From Caldilineaceae bacterium (lineage in GTDB: Bacteria > Chloroflexota > Anaerolineae > Caldilineales > Caldilineaceae), in the NCBI GenBank assembly GCA_020634815.1, contig JACKBA010000029.1, positions 1 to 64,000 of the forward strand: a stretch of DNA of 64,000 bases, given 5' to 3'. Every line of letters begins with the position of its first letter. The first letter of the stretch is position 1. The position numbers and the translations under genes are program-made. The notes below the pieces were generated by a model, which saw only the letters and a program-made list of their open reading frames with translations, was not told the origin of the DNA and did no database searches. Positions 48,567 to 59,212 of the stretch are shown piece after piece.

Positions 48567-48790
48567 ACCTGGGTCTCCTCTATTCTTTTGCGTCGGTGGG
48601 CTATGCACCACAAGGCGCATCGCCGGATGAATGCCATGGCGTGTATTGCACTGTCAGCTTCAGCCGTGAAGATTCCCAGGGCGACGAAACGCCAGGATCG
48701 GGCTGCTTTTGTGCCGGGCTTTGTCGCCGGGAGCGCTGGGAACCTTTCCAAACTGGGCGTCATCGAAACAGCAACGCACGCAGATCGCCA

Positions 48791-50058
<1,268 letters not shown>

Positions 50059-50062
<4 letters not shown>

Positions 50063-50841
50063 CGCATCTCTTGCCCGCCGGTGACGTTGATGGCCTGACC
50101 GGTCATGTAGCTCGACTGGTCGGAGGCCAGGAAGACGAGCACGTTGGTGACGTCTTCGTAGGTGCAGCCGCGACGCATGGGCACCTGGTCGATGTAGCGT
50201 TGGCGCACCTCCTCCTCGGAGACGCCCAGCCGCTTGCTGTACTGCTCGTAGAGCGAGCCGACCCACAGTGGCGAGTCGAGCAGATTGCCGGGACAGATGG
50301 CGTTGACGCGCACGCCGTACTCGGCCAGTTCCAGCGCGATGCTCTGCGTCAGGCCGATGCCGCCAAACTTGGACGCGGCATAGGCGCCATTCTTGAAGCT
50401 CCCCTTCTTGCCCGACTTGGAGTTGATTTGGATGATCACGCCGCTTTTCTGGCGCTTCATCACCGCGGCCGCGTACTTGGCGCAGAGAAAGTAGCCGGTG
50501 AGATTCACATCCATGACCAGCTTCCAGTCGCGCAGGTTCATCTCATCGACGGGGCTGGAGCGCACGACGCCGGCGTTGGCGACCAGGATGTCCAGCCGGC
50601 CAAACTCGCTGACCACGGCGTCGACCATCTCACGCACCTGCTCCTCGTCCGCCACATTCACCGGCAGCGCAATGGCGCGGCGGCCCGTCTCGTTGGCAAC
50701 GGCCAGCGCCGTTTGCTCCGCCTGCTCGGCGTTGAGATCGGCCACCACGACGTCGCACCCCTCGCGCGCCAGCCGCAAACAGATGGCAGCGCCCAGTCCC
50801 TGGGCGCCGCCGGTAACCAATGCAACTCGATCACTCAACAT
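50059..50841 (-). CDS. srlD: SDR dehydrogenase resembling sorbitol-6-phosphate 2-dehydrogenase
   Basis: 260 residues from the ATG at 50841; a TTG at 50865 is possible. ALVTGGAQGLGAAICLRLAR is the NAD site; the catalytic segment is INSKSGKKGSFKNGAYAASK with Ser, Tyr and Lys in place. FGGIGLTQSIALELAEYGVR and PMRRGCTYEDVTNVLVF, ending in SYMTGQAINVTGGQEM, closely follow SrlD of enteric bacteria. That enzyme oxidises sorbitol-6-phosphate to fructose-6-phosphate. No phosphotransferase system is in the window, so the substrate may be a different polyol or polyol phosphate. Confidence 0.82.
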
Positions 50842-50853
50842 CGTTTCAGTATT

Positions 50854-50896
50854 CCCTTTGTGCAACTTTGCGTCTTTGCGCCTTCGTGGCTCTCTT
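50854..50896 (-). repeat. Single copy of the GAGAGCC repeat family
   Basis: On the minus strand it reads GAGAGCCACGAAGGCGCAAA, then GACGCAAAGTTGCACAAAGG. It sits 13 bases upstream of the SDR start, between that gene and the dehydrogenase at 50911, and has the same orientation as the operon. It matches arms at 26675-26714 and 62851-62891. Confidence 0.85.
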
Positions 50897-50910
50897 CTCT
50901 TTTTCTTGCT

Positions 50911-52614
50911 CTACAGCATTACCTTCAGCAATTCATCCTCTGCTTCACGTGTCCACATGCCGTCGGCATCCAGTTTGGCCGCCACCGTCGGCAGCACCTG
51001 GTCGAGTTCGGTCAGCGGCGTGAGCGGCAGCGGCTTGCCCAGGTTCGGGTAGATGACCACCTTACCGGCAAAGCGCCCGTCCGCCACCGCGTGCAGCCCG
51101 TCGCCCACACCTTCCAGCCCGGCAATTGCGGCCACCGAGTGGTTGGTCGGCAGTTGCTTGCTCTCCACCAGGTCGCGCATGTGGCGCAGGTCGTCGATGG
51201 ACGAACCGCTCGTGCCGGTGAAGCGCAGCCCGCGCTGGGCAACCGGATTCAGGTCCAGCTCGACCATGGTGCCGCGTGCCAGGCCGGCAAAGACATTGAC
51301 CACAGCATTGTCCCCCACGACCGACGCGGCCTGCTGCACGGCATCCGTCGTCGGCGCCATGATCACCACGTCGTCGTAGCCCGCGCCGCCCGACTCGGCC
51401 CACTTCTGCGCCAGGAAGGCCGCCTCGTCGGCAAACTGGTCGCGCGAGAGGAAGGCGATTTCCACGCCGAAGTCGGCGGCCTGGCGCTCGAACTGGCGGC
51501 GCACAGGCGCCATGCGCGCGGCATGCAGGTTGGACGCCACGACCTTGCCTGGCCGCCCCGGCATGGAGAGCGCGCGTAGCAGGTGCATCTGCCCCATGGG
51601 GCCGGCCGCGCCCAGGATCCAGCAGGCGCCGCCCTCCTTGAGCTGCGTGCGCACGGGCGTGTAGGCTGCAGAAAGATCCTTCGAATCGGTGCCGGCGACG
51701 AGCAGATTGTCGTAGTGCATGCGGCCAATATCCACGGCGACCGGGCGCTCCAACGGCTTGGCGAGCACCAGGTTGAAGATCGCACCGTTGGCCAGCCGCG
51801 GGAAAACGCGCTCGCACAGCGCAGCGTCGCCGCCCAGCACGACGATGTCGTTGTAGCGCGTGCTGCCGTCGTCGCCCTCCTGCACCGCAACGCCGGCGGA
51901 GGCAGCCCAGACGCGCACCTGCTCGGCGAAGGCGGCGTCGCTCACGTCGAGCACGACCGTGGCCGGGCGCCAGTTGGCAGCCTCACCCAGCGTCACGCCG
52001 GCGCCGTCGCCTACCAGCCAGACCGTGCCGCCTTCTTGCCACTGCGTGCGGTAGACGACGGTGTACGACGCCTCGACGCACGCCCACGGCTCGCAGAGCG
52101 CGACCTCAGCGTAGCCATCTTCGGCGTCGACCGGCACCAGGTAGTTGCCGTGGTCGCCGTTCAGCACGCGCCAGTCGACGAGGCTATAGCGCGAGAAGCC
52201 GCCCTGAATCTCATAGCCGTAAGCATAGGGCTTGCCGCCCAGGTAGATATCGGCCTGCACGATGAAGCGGTCGCCGGGCTTGTACGTGTCGCGCAGCTTC
52301 TCGCCCGCCTCGATGATAGTCAGCGCCACCTCGTGGCCAAGCACGACCGGCTCATCCTTCATCTTGCGGTGGATGCGCGGGTGATTCTCGCCGGCGCGGA
52401 TGACCTTGATGTCGGAGAAGCAGATGCCGACCGCATCGTGGCGCACCAGCAGTTCCTCGGGGCCGGGCGCGCGCATGGGCACATCCATGGCGCCGCCCTC
52501 TTTGCCGAGATTCTCCCAGCCGGCGCCGTAGAGCGGCCACAGGCGGTTGTCCGCGGGCGCCGGCTCACCGGCGGCGCGGTAGTTCTGCACTTTGGCAGTG
52601 GTTGATTCACTCAT
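50911..52614 (-). CDS. Long zinc-type alcohol dehydrogenase
   Basis: 567 residues from the ATG at 52614 (AAGGATAG eight bases upstream), far longer than the usual 340-400. Residues 50-180 form a GroES-like zinc domain (LLVRHDAVGICFSDIKVIRA, EPVVLGHEVALTIIEAGEKL) but the four structural-zinc cysteines are missing. Two Rossmann-like regions follow: GGTVWLVGDGAGVTLGEAAN and ACWILGAAGPMGQMHLLRAL. SorE-type sorbose-phosphate reductases are a possible relative. It lies 30 bases after the PHP gene and probably works on the same polyol as the SDR and MtlD-like enzymes. Confidence 0.75.
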   Translation of the reverse strand: MSESTTAKVQNYRAAGEPAPADNRLWPLYGAGWENLGKEGGAMDVPMRAPGPEELLVRHDAVGICFSDIKVIRAGENHPRIHRKMKDEPVVLGHEVALTIIEAGEKLRDTYKPGDRFIVQADIYLGGKPYAYGYEIQGGFSRYSLVDWRVLNGDHGNYLVPVDAEDGYAEVALCEPWACVEASYTVVYRTQWQEGGTVWLVGDGAGVTLGEAANWRPATVVLDVSDAAFAEQVRVWAASAGVAVQEGDDGSTRYNDIVVLGGDAALCERVFPRLANGAIFNLVLAKPLERPVAVDIGRMHYDNLLVAGTDSKDLSAAYTPVRTQLKEGGACWILGAAGPMGQMHLLRALSMPGRPGKVVASNLHAARMAPVRRQFERQAADFGVEIAFLSRDQFADEAAFLAQKWAESGGAGYDDVVIMAPTTDAVQQAASVVGDNAVVNVFAGLARGTMVELDLNPVAQRGLRFTGTSGSSIDDLRHMRDLVESKQLPTNHSVAAIAGLEGVGDGLHAVADGRFAGKVVIYPNLGKPLPLTPLTELDQVLPTVAAKLDADGMWTREAEDELLKVML

Positions 52615-52644
52615 GATGTCGCTATCCTTCACTGTTCATTGGCG

Positions 52645-53988
52645 TCAGGCGGTCAGTGCGTCGAGGAGTTCCGCCGGCGCCATCTCTTGGTGCACGCGAG
52701 CGAGCAGCTTGTGTCCGGCCGGGCCTGCCGGCACGCATCGCCCCACCGCCGCGTAGAACGCGTTGCGTTGCGCCCGCACCGGCAGCAGATCGGCCGCCCA
52801 CGCGCTTTGATACCCCATGGCCAGCACGCGTTCCATGACCGTGTGGCCGTAAATGAAGTAGGCGCCGTCCATGAACGCATCGCGCACGGGGAAGAGCGCA
52901 GCGGCGGCAAAATCGTCGACGATGGGCTGGCCGAAGCTGTTCATCTCGGTGCCGATGTTGAGCGGCAGATCCATTTGCTTTGCCAGATCGACCACCTCGT
53001 ACAGCTTCTGTTGCTTGAGCGCCGCGCTCTTGGGGTCGGCGAGATTCCAGTTGCGGTCCGGCACGATGTTGAGCGCGACGACGCCCTTGCCGACCAACAG
53101 CGCCAGCAGTTCGTCCATGGCCTGCTCGCCTGGCGTGGTGCCGTCGAGCCAGGCGGCGCAGGGCAGCGCACGGCAGGCAAGCGCCAGCTCGTGCAGCCGT
53201 TCCACGTGCGGGAAGGTGCCGGCGTCGGGCTGCATGTAACCCGGCCCGCCGCGCTTCATGAGCTTGCTGCGCACCGTATTCTGGAAGCCGGCGGCATTGG
53301 CCATGGCCTTCTCGGCCGCGGCGCGATCGATGCCCAGCTTTCCCGCCCAAAATGCCGCCGCATCGGCTGCCTTGCGCGCAGCGGCATCAATGTAGGCGAC
53401 GACGATGTGGCGCTCCGTCGCGTTGCCCGACGGCGTCAGCGGCAGCACATCCTGCTCGTAGTCGATGGTCACGGGGTCCAGATAGGCGTTGACACGGGCG
53501 ATGAGCGCGCGGTTGCGCGCGGCCGACTGCCCGCGCAGTTCGTCGACGATGGCCTGTGCGGCCGGCGGCACATCCGTGCGCGTAAAACCGATGGCCATGT
53601 GATAGAGCACGCCCGGCTCGCCCGGCGAATTGATCTCGCGATCGGCGAATTCCGGCACGTAGACGCGCGTCTCGATGCCCGCGCTGCCGCGCACCGCCGT
53701 GGCGTCGCAGGCGTCCAGGAACTCGCTCACGGCGTCGAGCACATCGAAATCGACGATGCCCATGAGGTCGATGCCTTCCTGGCGCGCCAGCCAGCCCAGA
53801 CCGGTGGGCGAGTAGCCGTAGGCATTGAACGAGAAAAAGGTGTGGCAGTGCATGTTGGCGATCCCGCGCCCCGGCGGTGCATCCGGAATCCGGGACAGGA
53901 GATCGGCCAGTGCTGCCCGGCGGATGCCAGGATCGAAACTGTTGAGGGCTTGCTCTAGTTGCACGTCAGCCCCTTCCTGAATGATCAT
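52645..53988 (-). CDS. PHP-domain protein in a polyol operon
   Basis: 447 residues from the ATG at 53988; a GTG at 54045 is an alternative and neither has a good ribosome site. GIANMHCHTFFSFNAYGYSP is a PHP-type metal motif (HxH), followed by LARQEGIDLMGIVDFDVLDA. NIGTEMNSFGQPIVDDFAAA and FIYGHTVMERVLAMGYQSAW supply further conserved His, Glu and Asp. PHP proteins hydrolyse phosphate esters with three metals. As first gene of the minus-strand operon with dehydrogenases and a kinase, it may be a sugar-phosphate phosphatase or an isomerase-like enzyme. No characterised homologue comes to mind. Confidence 0.7.
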   Translation of the reverse strand: MIIQEGADVQLEQALNSFDPGIRRAALADLLSRIPDAPPGRGIANMHCHTFFSFNAYGYSPTGLGWLARQEGIDLMGIVDFDVLDAVSEFLDACDATAVRGSAGIETRVYVPEFADREINSPGEPGVLYHMAIGFTRTDVPPAAQAIVDELRGQSAARNRALIARVNAYLDPVTIDYEQDVLPLTPSGNATERHIVVAYIDAAARKAADAAAFWAGKLGIDRAAAEKAMANAAGFQNTVRSKLMKRGGPGYMQPDAGTFPHVERLHELALACRALPCAAWLDGTTPGEQAMDELLALLVGKGVVALNIVPDRNWNLADPKSAALKQQKLYEVVDLAKQMDLPLNIGTEMNSFGQPIVDDFAAAALFPVRDAFMDGAYFIYGHTVMERVLAMGYQSAWAADLLPVRAQRNAFYAAVGRCVPAGPAGHKLLARVHQEMAPAELLDALTA

Positions 53989-54100
53989 AAGGACACGCTG
54001 TTGTTGGGGTGAAATTGATTCGAAACGTCGCCCCCAATGTAGCACACAATTTCGCTACTTGCAAGCAGAAAACAAGCACCCTAGCCTGATATAGAAACCT

Positions 54101-54120
54101 GTAACGAAAGTTCCAGTTAC
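54101..54120. promoter_or_regulatory. Candidate DeoR-type operator in the divergent region
   Basis: GTAACGAAAGTTCCAGTTAC has five-base inverted ends (GTAAC/GTTAC) and a CGAAAGTT core, a kind of site used by DeoR-family repressors. It lies between the PHP gene and the xylulokinase-like gene, where it could control both. Weak evidence. Confidence 0.3.
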
Positions 54121-54172
54121 GCTTATTTTGCGATGCCCGGCACACACACTAGAATCGAACAAGGAGGGGGAA

Positions 54173-55669
54173 ATGCCCGGCACTTACATTCTGGCACATG
54201 ATCTTGGCACATCGGGAAATAAGGCGACGCTCTTCGATGGCGCCGGCCATCTGGTGGGCAGCGCCTTTGCGGCCTACGCCACGCACTACCCGCACCCGAA
54301 CTGGGCGGAACAGGAGCCGGCCGCGTGGTGGCAGGCAGTCTGCGCCACCACCCACCAGTTGCTGGCTGACTCCGGCATCGACGCCGCCGCCATTGCCGCC
54401 GTGGGGTTCAGCGGCATGATGATGGGCTGCCTGCCCGTCGCCGCCGACGGCACGCCGCTGCGTTCGTGCATCATCTGGGCGGACCAGCGCGCACAGGAGG
54501 AGGCGGCTTTCGTCGCCGAACGCTGTGGCGCTGACGAGGTCTATCTGCGCTGCGGCCATCGCACCAGCCCGGCCTACTGTGCGCCCAAGATCCTGTGGGT
54601 GCGCAACCACCAGCCGGAGATCTATGCGCGCACGGCCAAGTTTCTCGTGCCCAAAGATTTCATCGTTCACAAGCTGACCGGCGAGTTTGCCACCGATTAT
54701 TCGGACGCGTCGGGCACGCTGCTCTTCGACCTGGTGACGCGCACCTGGCACCAACCGTTTCTCGACGCGCTGGGGCTGTCGGCTGAGCAGTTGCCGGCGC
54801 CGCACCCTTCGCCCGCCATCATCGGTACGGTGACGGCCGCCGCAGCCGCAGCAACGGGGCTGGCGCCGGGCACGCCGGTGGTCATCGGCGGCGGCGACGG
54901 CTCGTGCGCGGGCATCGGCGCGGGCGTCATCGAGCCGGGGTCGGCCTACTGCGTCATCGGCACGTCGGCGTGGATCAGCGCGAGCACGCCCGCCCCCGTC
55001 CCCGACCCGCAGCAGCGCACGATGACCTTCCATCACGTGCACCCGCAGCGTTATGCGCCCATGGGCGTGCAGCAACTGGCGGGCGGCGCGCGCGAGTGGG
55101 CGTGGAAGGCGCTGGCGGACGGCGATCTGGACCTGGACGCGGCAGCCGCGACGGTGGCGCCGGGAGCGGGCGGGCTGCTCTTTCTCCCCTATCTCATGGG
55201 CGAGCGCAGCCCGTGGTGGAATCCGCAGGCGCGCGGCGCGTTCGTCGGCCTGGCCATGCCGCACGACAAGCCGCAGATGGCGCGCGCCGTGCTGGAGGGC
55301 GTGGCCTTCGGGCTGCGCCAGATCCTGGACAGCCTGCGCGAGCACGTGCCGGACATCGACGCGCTGCGCCTCATCGGCGGCGGCGGCAAGAGCCGGCTGT
55401 GGCCGCAGATCCTGGCCGACGTCTTCGGCCTGCCGATCCACATGCTGGAGCTGAAGGGCGAGGCGACGAGTTGGGGCGCGGCCGTGGCGGCGGGTGTGGG
55501 CGCGGGAATCTACGATTGGTCGATCGCCGCCGAGCGCTCGCAGGTAGTGGCTGTAGTCGAACCGAATCCCGCCAACCGGCAGCGCTACGACGAATTACTG
55601 AACCTGTTCACCGAGAGCTACCTGGCGCTGGCGCCGGTGTATGCGCGGCTGGCAAGAATAGGAGAGTAG
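54173..55669 (+). CDS. xylB: Xylulokinase-like FGGY carbohydrate kinase
   Basis: 498 residues from the ATG at 54173, which has AAGGAGG six bases upstream. AHDLGTSGNKATLFDGAGHL, NWAEQEPAAWWQAVCATT and RSCIIWADQRAQEEAAFVAE are FGGY motifs near the sugar site; IGGGDGSCAGIGAGVIEPGS has the catalytic Asp; YLMGERSPWWNPQARGAFVG and LRLIGGGGKSRLWPQILADV close the fold. It would phosphorylate xylulose or another ketose or polyol with ATP. The TauE/SafE permease follows 116 bases later. The first gene downstream of a divergent promoter shared with the minus-strand polyol operon. Confidence 0.88.
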   Translation: MPGTYILAHDLGTSGNKATLFDGAGHLVGSAFAAYATHYPHPNWAEQEPAAWWQAVCATTHQLLADSGIDAAAIAAVGFSGMMMGCLPVAADGTPLRSCIIWADQRAQEEAAFVAERCGADEVYLRCGHRTSPAYCAPKILWVRNHQPEIYARTAKFLVPKDFIVHKLTGEFATDYSDASGTLLFDLVTRTWHQPFLDALGLSAEQLPAPHPSPAIIGTVTAAAAAATGLAPGTPVVIGGGDGSCAGIGAGVIEPGSAYCVIGTSAWISASTPAPVPDPQQRTMTFHHVHPQRYAPMGVQQLAGGAREWAWKALADGDLDLDAAAATVAPGAGGLLFLPYLMGERSPWWNPQARGAFVGLAMPHDKPQMARAVLEGVAFGLRQILDSLREHVPDIDALRLIGGGGKSRLWPQILADVFGLPIHMLELKGEATSWGAAVAAGVGAGIYDWSIAAERSQVVAVVEPNPANRQRYDELLNLFTESYLALAPVYARLARIGE

Positions 55670-55775
55670 AGATTGGAGATTGGAGATTTCGTCAACGCTG
55701 GGCTTGAATTGCCAGTGCGAGAGACTTCCAATCTCGAATCTCCAATCTCCAGTCTCCAGTCTCAGATCTCACAAA
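55670..55775. repeat. Inverted heptamer array (GAGATTG / CAATCTC)
   Basis: GAGATTG units follow the kinase stop directly (55670-55691) and the reverse-complement units, TCCAATC and TCCAGTC, fill about 55727-55772. The period is seven bases. It lies between the kinase and the permease genes on the same strand. Confidence 0.8.
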
Positions 55776-55785
55776 AATCGAGGAA

Positions 55786-56556
55786 ATGATGCTGGATTTC
55801 TTCTCCGTACTCTCCCCCTGGCAGTGGGCGCTGGCTGCGCTGGGCGCCTATCTCGTCGGCATCTCCAAGACCGGTATTGCCGGGCTGGGCGTCTTTTCCG
55901 TGGCGCTCTTTGCCAGCGCGCTGCCGGCGCGCGAGTCGACGGGCATCGTGCTGATCATCCTGATTGCGGCCGACATCGTGGCGGTGATCACCTACCGCCG
56001 GCAGGCAAGCTGGCCGCACCTGCTGCGCCTCTTTCCGTGGGCGGCCGTCGGCATTTTCATCGGCTTCCTCGTCATGGGGCGCATCGACGCGCAGACCACG
56101 CAGCGGCTCATCGGCGCCATCCTGGTGACGATCGTGGTCGTGCATTTCTGGCGGCGGGCGCGCACCAAGGCGCTGGCCGATCTCGAGGCCGAGGCGAAGC
56201 CGCACCCGCTGCTGGCTGCGGTCACCGGCGTCAGCGCCGGCTTCACGACCATGGTCGCCAACGCGGCCGGGCCGATCATGGTGATCTACCTGCTGGCCAT
56301 GCGCCTGCCCAAGTACATTTTCATGGGTACGGCCGCCTGGTACTTCTTCATCCTCAATCTTTTCAAGGTGCCCTTCTCCTACAGTCTGGGGCTGATCAAC
56401 GCCAACTCGCTGCCCATCAGCCTGGCGTTGGCGCCGGTGGCCGTGGCCGGCGCGCTGACCGGCCGCGTGCTGATCCGGCACATCAACCAGCAGGTCTTCG
56501 AACTGCTGGCGCTGGTGCTGACGTTCGTCGCCGGGCTGCGGCTGCTCTTCTGGTAA
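55786..56556 (+). CDS. TauE/SafE-family membrane permease
   Basis: 256 residues with about eight membrane helices. ALGAYLVGISKTGIAGLGVF is the family's G-x3-GG-like first repeat, and AVTGVSAGFTTMVANAAGPI its second, both with the conserved Gly/Asn pattern. Members export sulfite, sulfoacetate or other small organic acids. Coupling to the kinase gene suggests an organic acid or sugar-acid role here. Anion not determinable. GAGGA lies just before the ATG. Confidence 0.87.
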   Translation: MMLDFFSVLSPWQWALAALGAYLVGISKTGIAGLGVFSVALFASALPARESTGIVLIILIAADIVAVITYRRQASWPHLLRLFPWAAVGIFIGFLVMGRIDAQTTQRLIGAILVTIVVVHFWRRARTKALADLEAEAKPHPLLAAVTGVSAGFTTMVANAAGPIMVIYLLAMRLPKYIFMGTAAWYFFILNLFKVPFSYSLGLINANSLPISLALAPVAVAGALTGRVLIRHINQQVFELLALVLTFVAGLRLLFW

Positions 56557-56583
56557 TCACAGCAATACGCAACCCGCAGTGCG

Positions 56584-56628
56584 CCGGATGCGAGCCACTC
56601 TGTACGCCAGAGACCGGCTCGCATCCGG
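56584..56628 (+). terminator. Strong stem-loop after the TauE/SafE gene
   Basis: Perfect 13-base arms CCGGATGCGAGCC / GGCTCGCATCCGG at 56584-56596 and 56616-56628. The 19-base loop contains a second perfect stem CTCTG/CAGAG. It lies 28 bases beyond the stop. No T-run follows. Confidence 0.7.
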
Positions 56629-56773
56629 TTGACTCCACCCCACCCGTGCGCCCTTAACCCTGCGCCGCGATAACAATTCCGTGCCGGCGCCGCTTTGCGC
56701 GCAGCGCGCGCTGATGATATGACAGGGCAGGCAGTCAGGCTGTGTCCTGCGGGACGCGCTCAGCCGGACGAAA

Positions 56774-56863
56774 TGAACAAATGAACACAACTGAACACTT
56801 GACACGCACGGCAAACCGTGCTATTCTACGTTTGGTCATTTGCTCAGTGGTGTTCACATGAAC
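56774..56863 (+). promoter_or_regulatory. Promoter and operator repeats of the SorC gene
   Basis: TTGACA (56799-56804) and TATTCT (56822-56827) are 17 bases apart. The spacer holds a perfect palindrome GCACGG-CAAA-CCGTGC (56806-56821). Three TGAACA direct repeats lie just upstream (56774, 56782, 56792) and an inverted TGTTCA lies at 56851. The layout is that of an autoregulated SorC-family promoter. Confidence 0.75.
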
Positions 56864-56879
56864 GAAAGGAAGCACCACC

Positions 56880-57842
<963 letters not shown>

Positions 57843-57928
57843 CGCAGAATTCTCCAATCGATAGCCGGTGGCCACAACAACCGCATACTCTCAAGCCTCA
57901 GTAGGGTCAAACGAAAGCGAGCGCTTGT

Positions 57929-59212
57929 ATGGAACTGTTGGGTCACCTGCGGAAACGCCAGGCGGAGGATCGCCCTATCCGTCTGGGGTTGGTCGGCTGT
58001 GGACAAGAAGGGTCGGGCATGGTGCATGTCACCCGCCAGATGGCAGGGATGGAGACATCCGCCATCGCCGACATCGATGTCAGCCGGCCGCTGCATACGC
58101 TGCAAACACTTGGCATCCCCACATCATCAATCACTGTCACCGACCAGGTCGGCGCCGCGGAAGATGCGCTGCGCCGCGGCCACTATGTCGTCACGCAGGA
58201 CGCGCTGCTGCTGCCGCAACTGGAGAGCCTCGACGCGCTGGTCGAAGCCACCGGCGTGACCGAGGTCGGCGCGCAGCTTGCCTGGCAAGGCATCATGCAC
58301 AAGAAGCATGTGGTGATGCTCAACGTCGAAACCGACGTGACGGTCGGGCTGATCTTGAGCCGGATGGCCGAGAAGATGGGCTGCGTCTACACCGCCTCCA
58401 CCGGCGATGAGCCGGGCGTCTGCAAGCAGCTCTACGACTTCGCCGTCGGGCTCGGCTTCGAGGTCGTCTGTCTGGGCAAAGGCAAGAACAATCCCATCGA
58501 CTTCTATGCCACACCCGATAGCTGCCGCGCCGAGGCTGAGAGCAAGCACATGAACCCCAAGATGCTGGCGGCCTTCAAGGACGGCACCAAGACGATGGTC
58601 GAGCTGGCGGCCATGGCCAACGCCACCGGTCTCGTGCCCGACGTGCCGGGCGCACACGGCCCCAAGGTCGACGTCCCGGATCTCAACAAAGTGCTCGTAC
58701 CTGCCACAGATGGCGGCATCCTGAGCCGGCGCGGCTGCGTCGAGTATTCGGTCGGCAAGGTGGCGCCGGGCGTCTTTGCCATTATCACTTCGCCCGACGC
58801 GCACATCCGGGCCGACCTCAAGTTTTACGCCATGGGTGACGGCCCCTACTACACGCTCTATCGCCCCTTCCACCTGTGCAGCATCGAGACGCCGCAGGCC
58901 GTGGCCGAGGCGGTGGTCTACGGCGAGGCGGTGCTCAAGCCGCAGCGCATGGTCGCCGAACTGGTGAGCGTCGCCAAGCGCGATCTCAAGGCCGGGCAGA
59001 AGGTGGACGGTATCGGCGGCTACGACTTTTTCAGCCGGATTTACACGATGGAAGAAGCCAGGACGCTGCACGGCATACCGATGGGGCTGACGCCGGGCGG
59101 GCGCGTGACCAAGGACATCGGCCGTGGCGAGTTGCTCACGGCTGACAATTTCGCCCCGGATACGACGCAGTTGGTCTACAAGCTGCGCCAGTTGCAGGAG
59201 AGTCTGCTATGA
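57929..59212 (+). CDS. NAD(P)-binding homoserine-dehydrogenase-like oxidoreductase with SAF domain
   Basis: 427 residues. A Rossmann fold opens with IRLGLVGCGQEGSGMVHVTR; DALVEATGVTEVGAQLAWQG and VVMLNVETDVTVGLILSRMA follow. The C-terminal 90 residues (VSVAKRDLKAGQKVDGIGGY, GRGELLTADNFAPDTTQLVY) form an SAF domain, as in antifreeze-like and FlgA proteins; this leads some databases to call such proteins FlgA wrongly. The gene follows the SorC regulator and overlaps the dehydrogenase at 59209 by four bases. It probably acts on a sugar or branched polyol intermediate. The reaction is unknown. Confidence 0.8.
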   Translation: MELLGHLRKRQAEDRPIRLGLVGCGQEGSGMVHVTRQMAGMETSAIADIDVSRPLHTLQTLGIPTSSITVTDQVGAAEDALRRGHYVVTQDALLLPQLESLDALVEATGVTEVGAQLAWQGIMHKKHVVMLNVETDVTVGLILSRMAEKMGCVYTASTGDEPGVCKQLYDFAVGLGFEVVCLGKGKNNPIDFYATPDSCRAEAESKHMNPKMLAAFKDGTKTMVELAAMANATGLVPDVPGAHGPKVDVPDLNKVLVPATDGGILSRRGCVEYSVGKVAPGVFAIITSPDAHIRADLKFYAMGDGPYYTLYRPFHLCSIETPQAVAEAVVYGEAVLKPQRMVAELVSVAKRDLKAGQKVDGIGGYDFFSRIYTMEEARTLHGIPMGLTPGGRVTKDIGRGELLTADNFAPDTTQLVYKLRQLQESLL

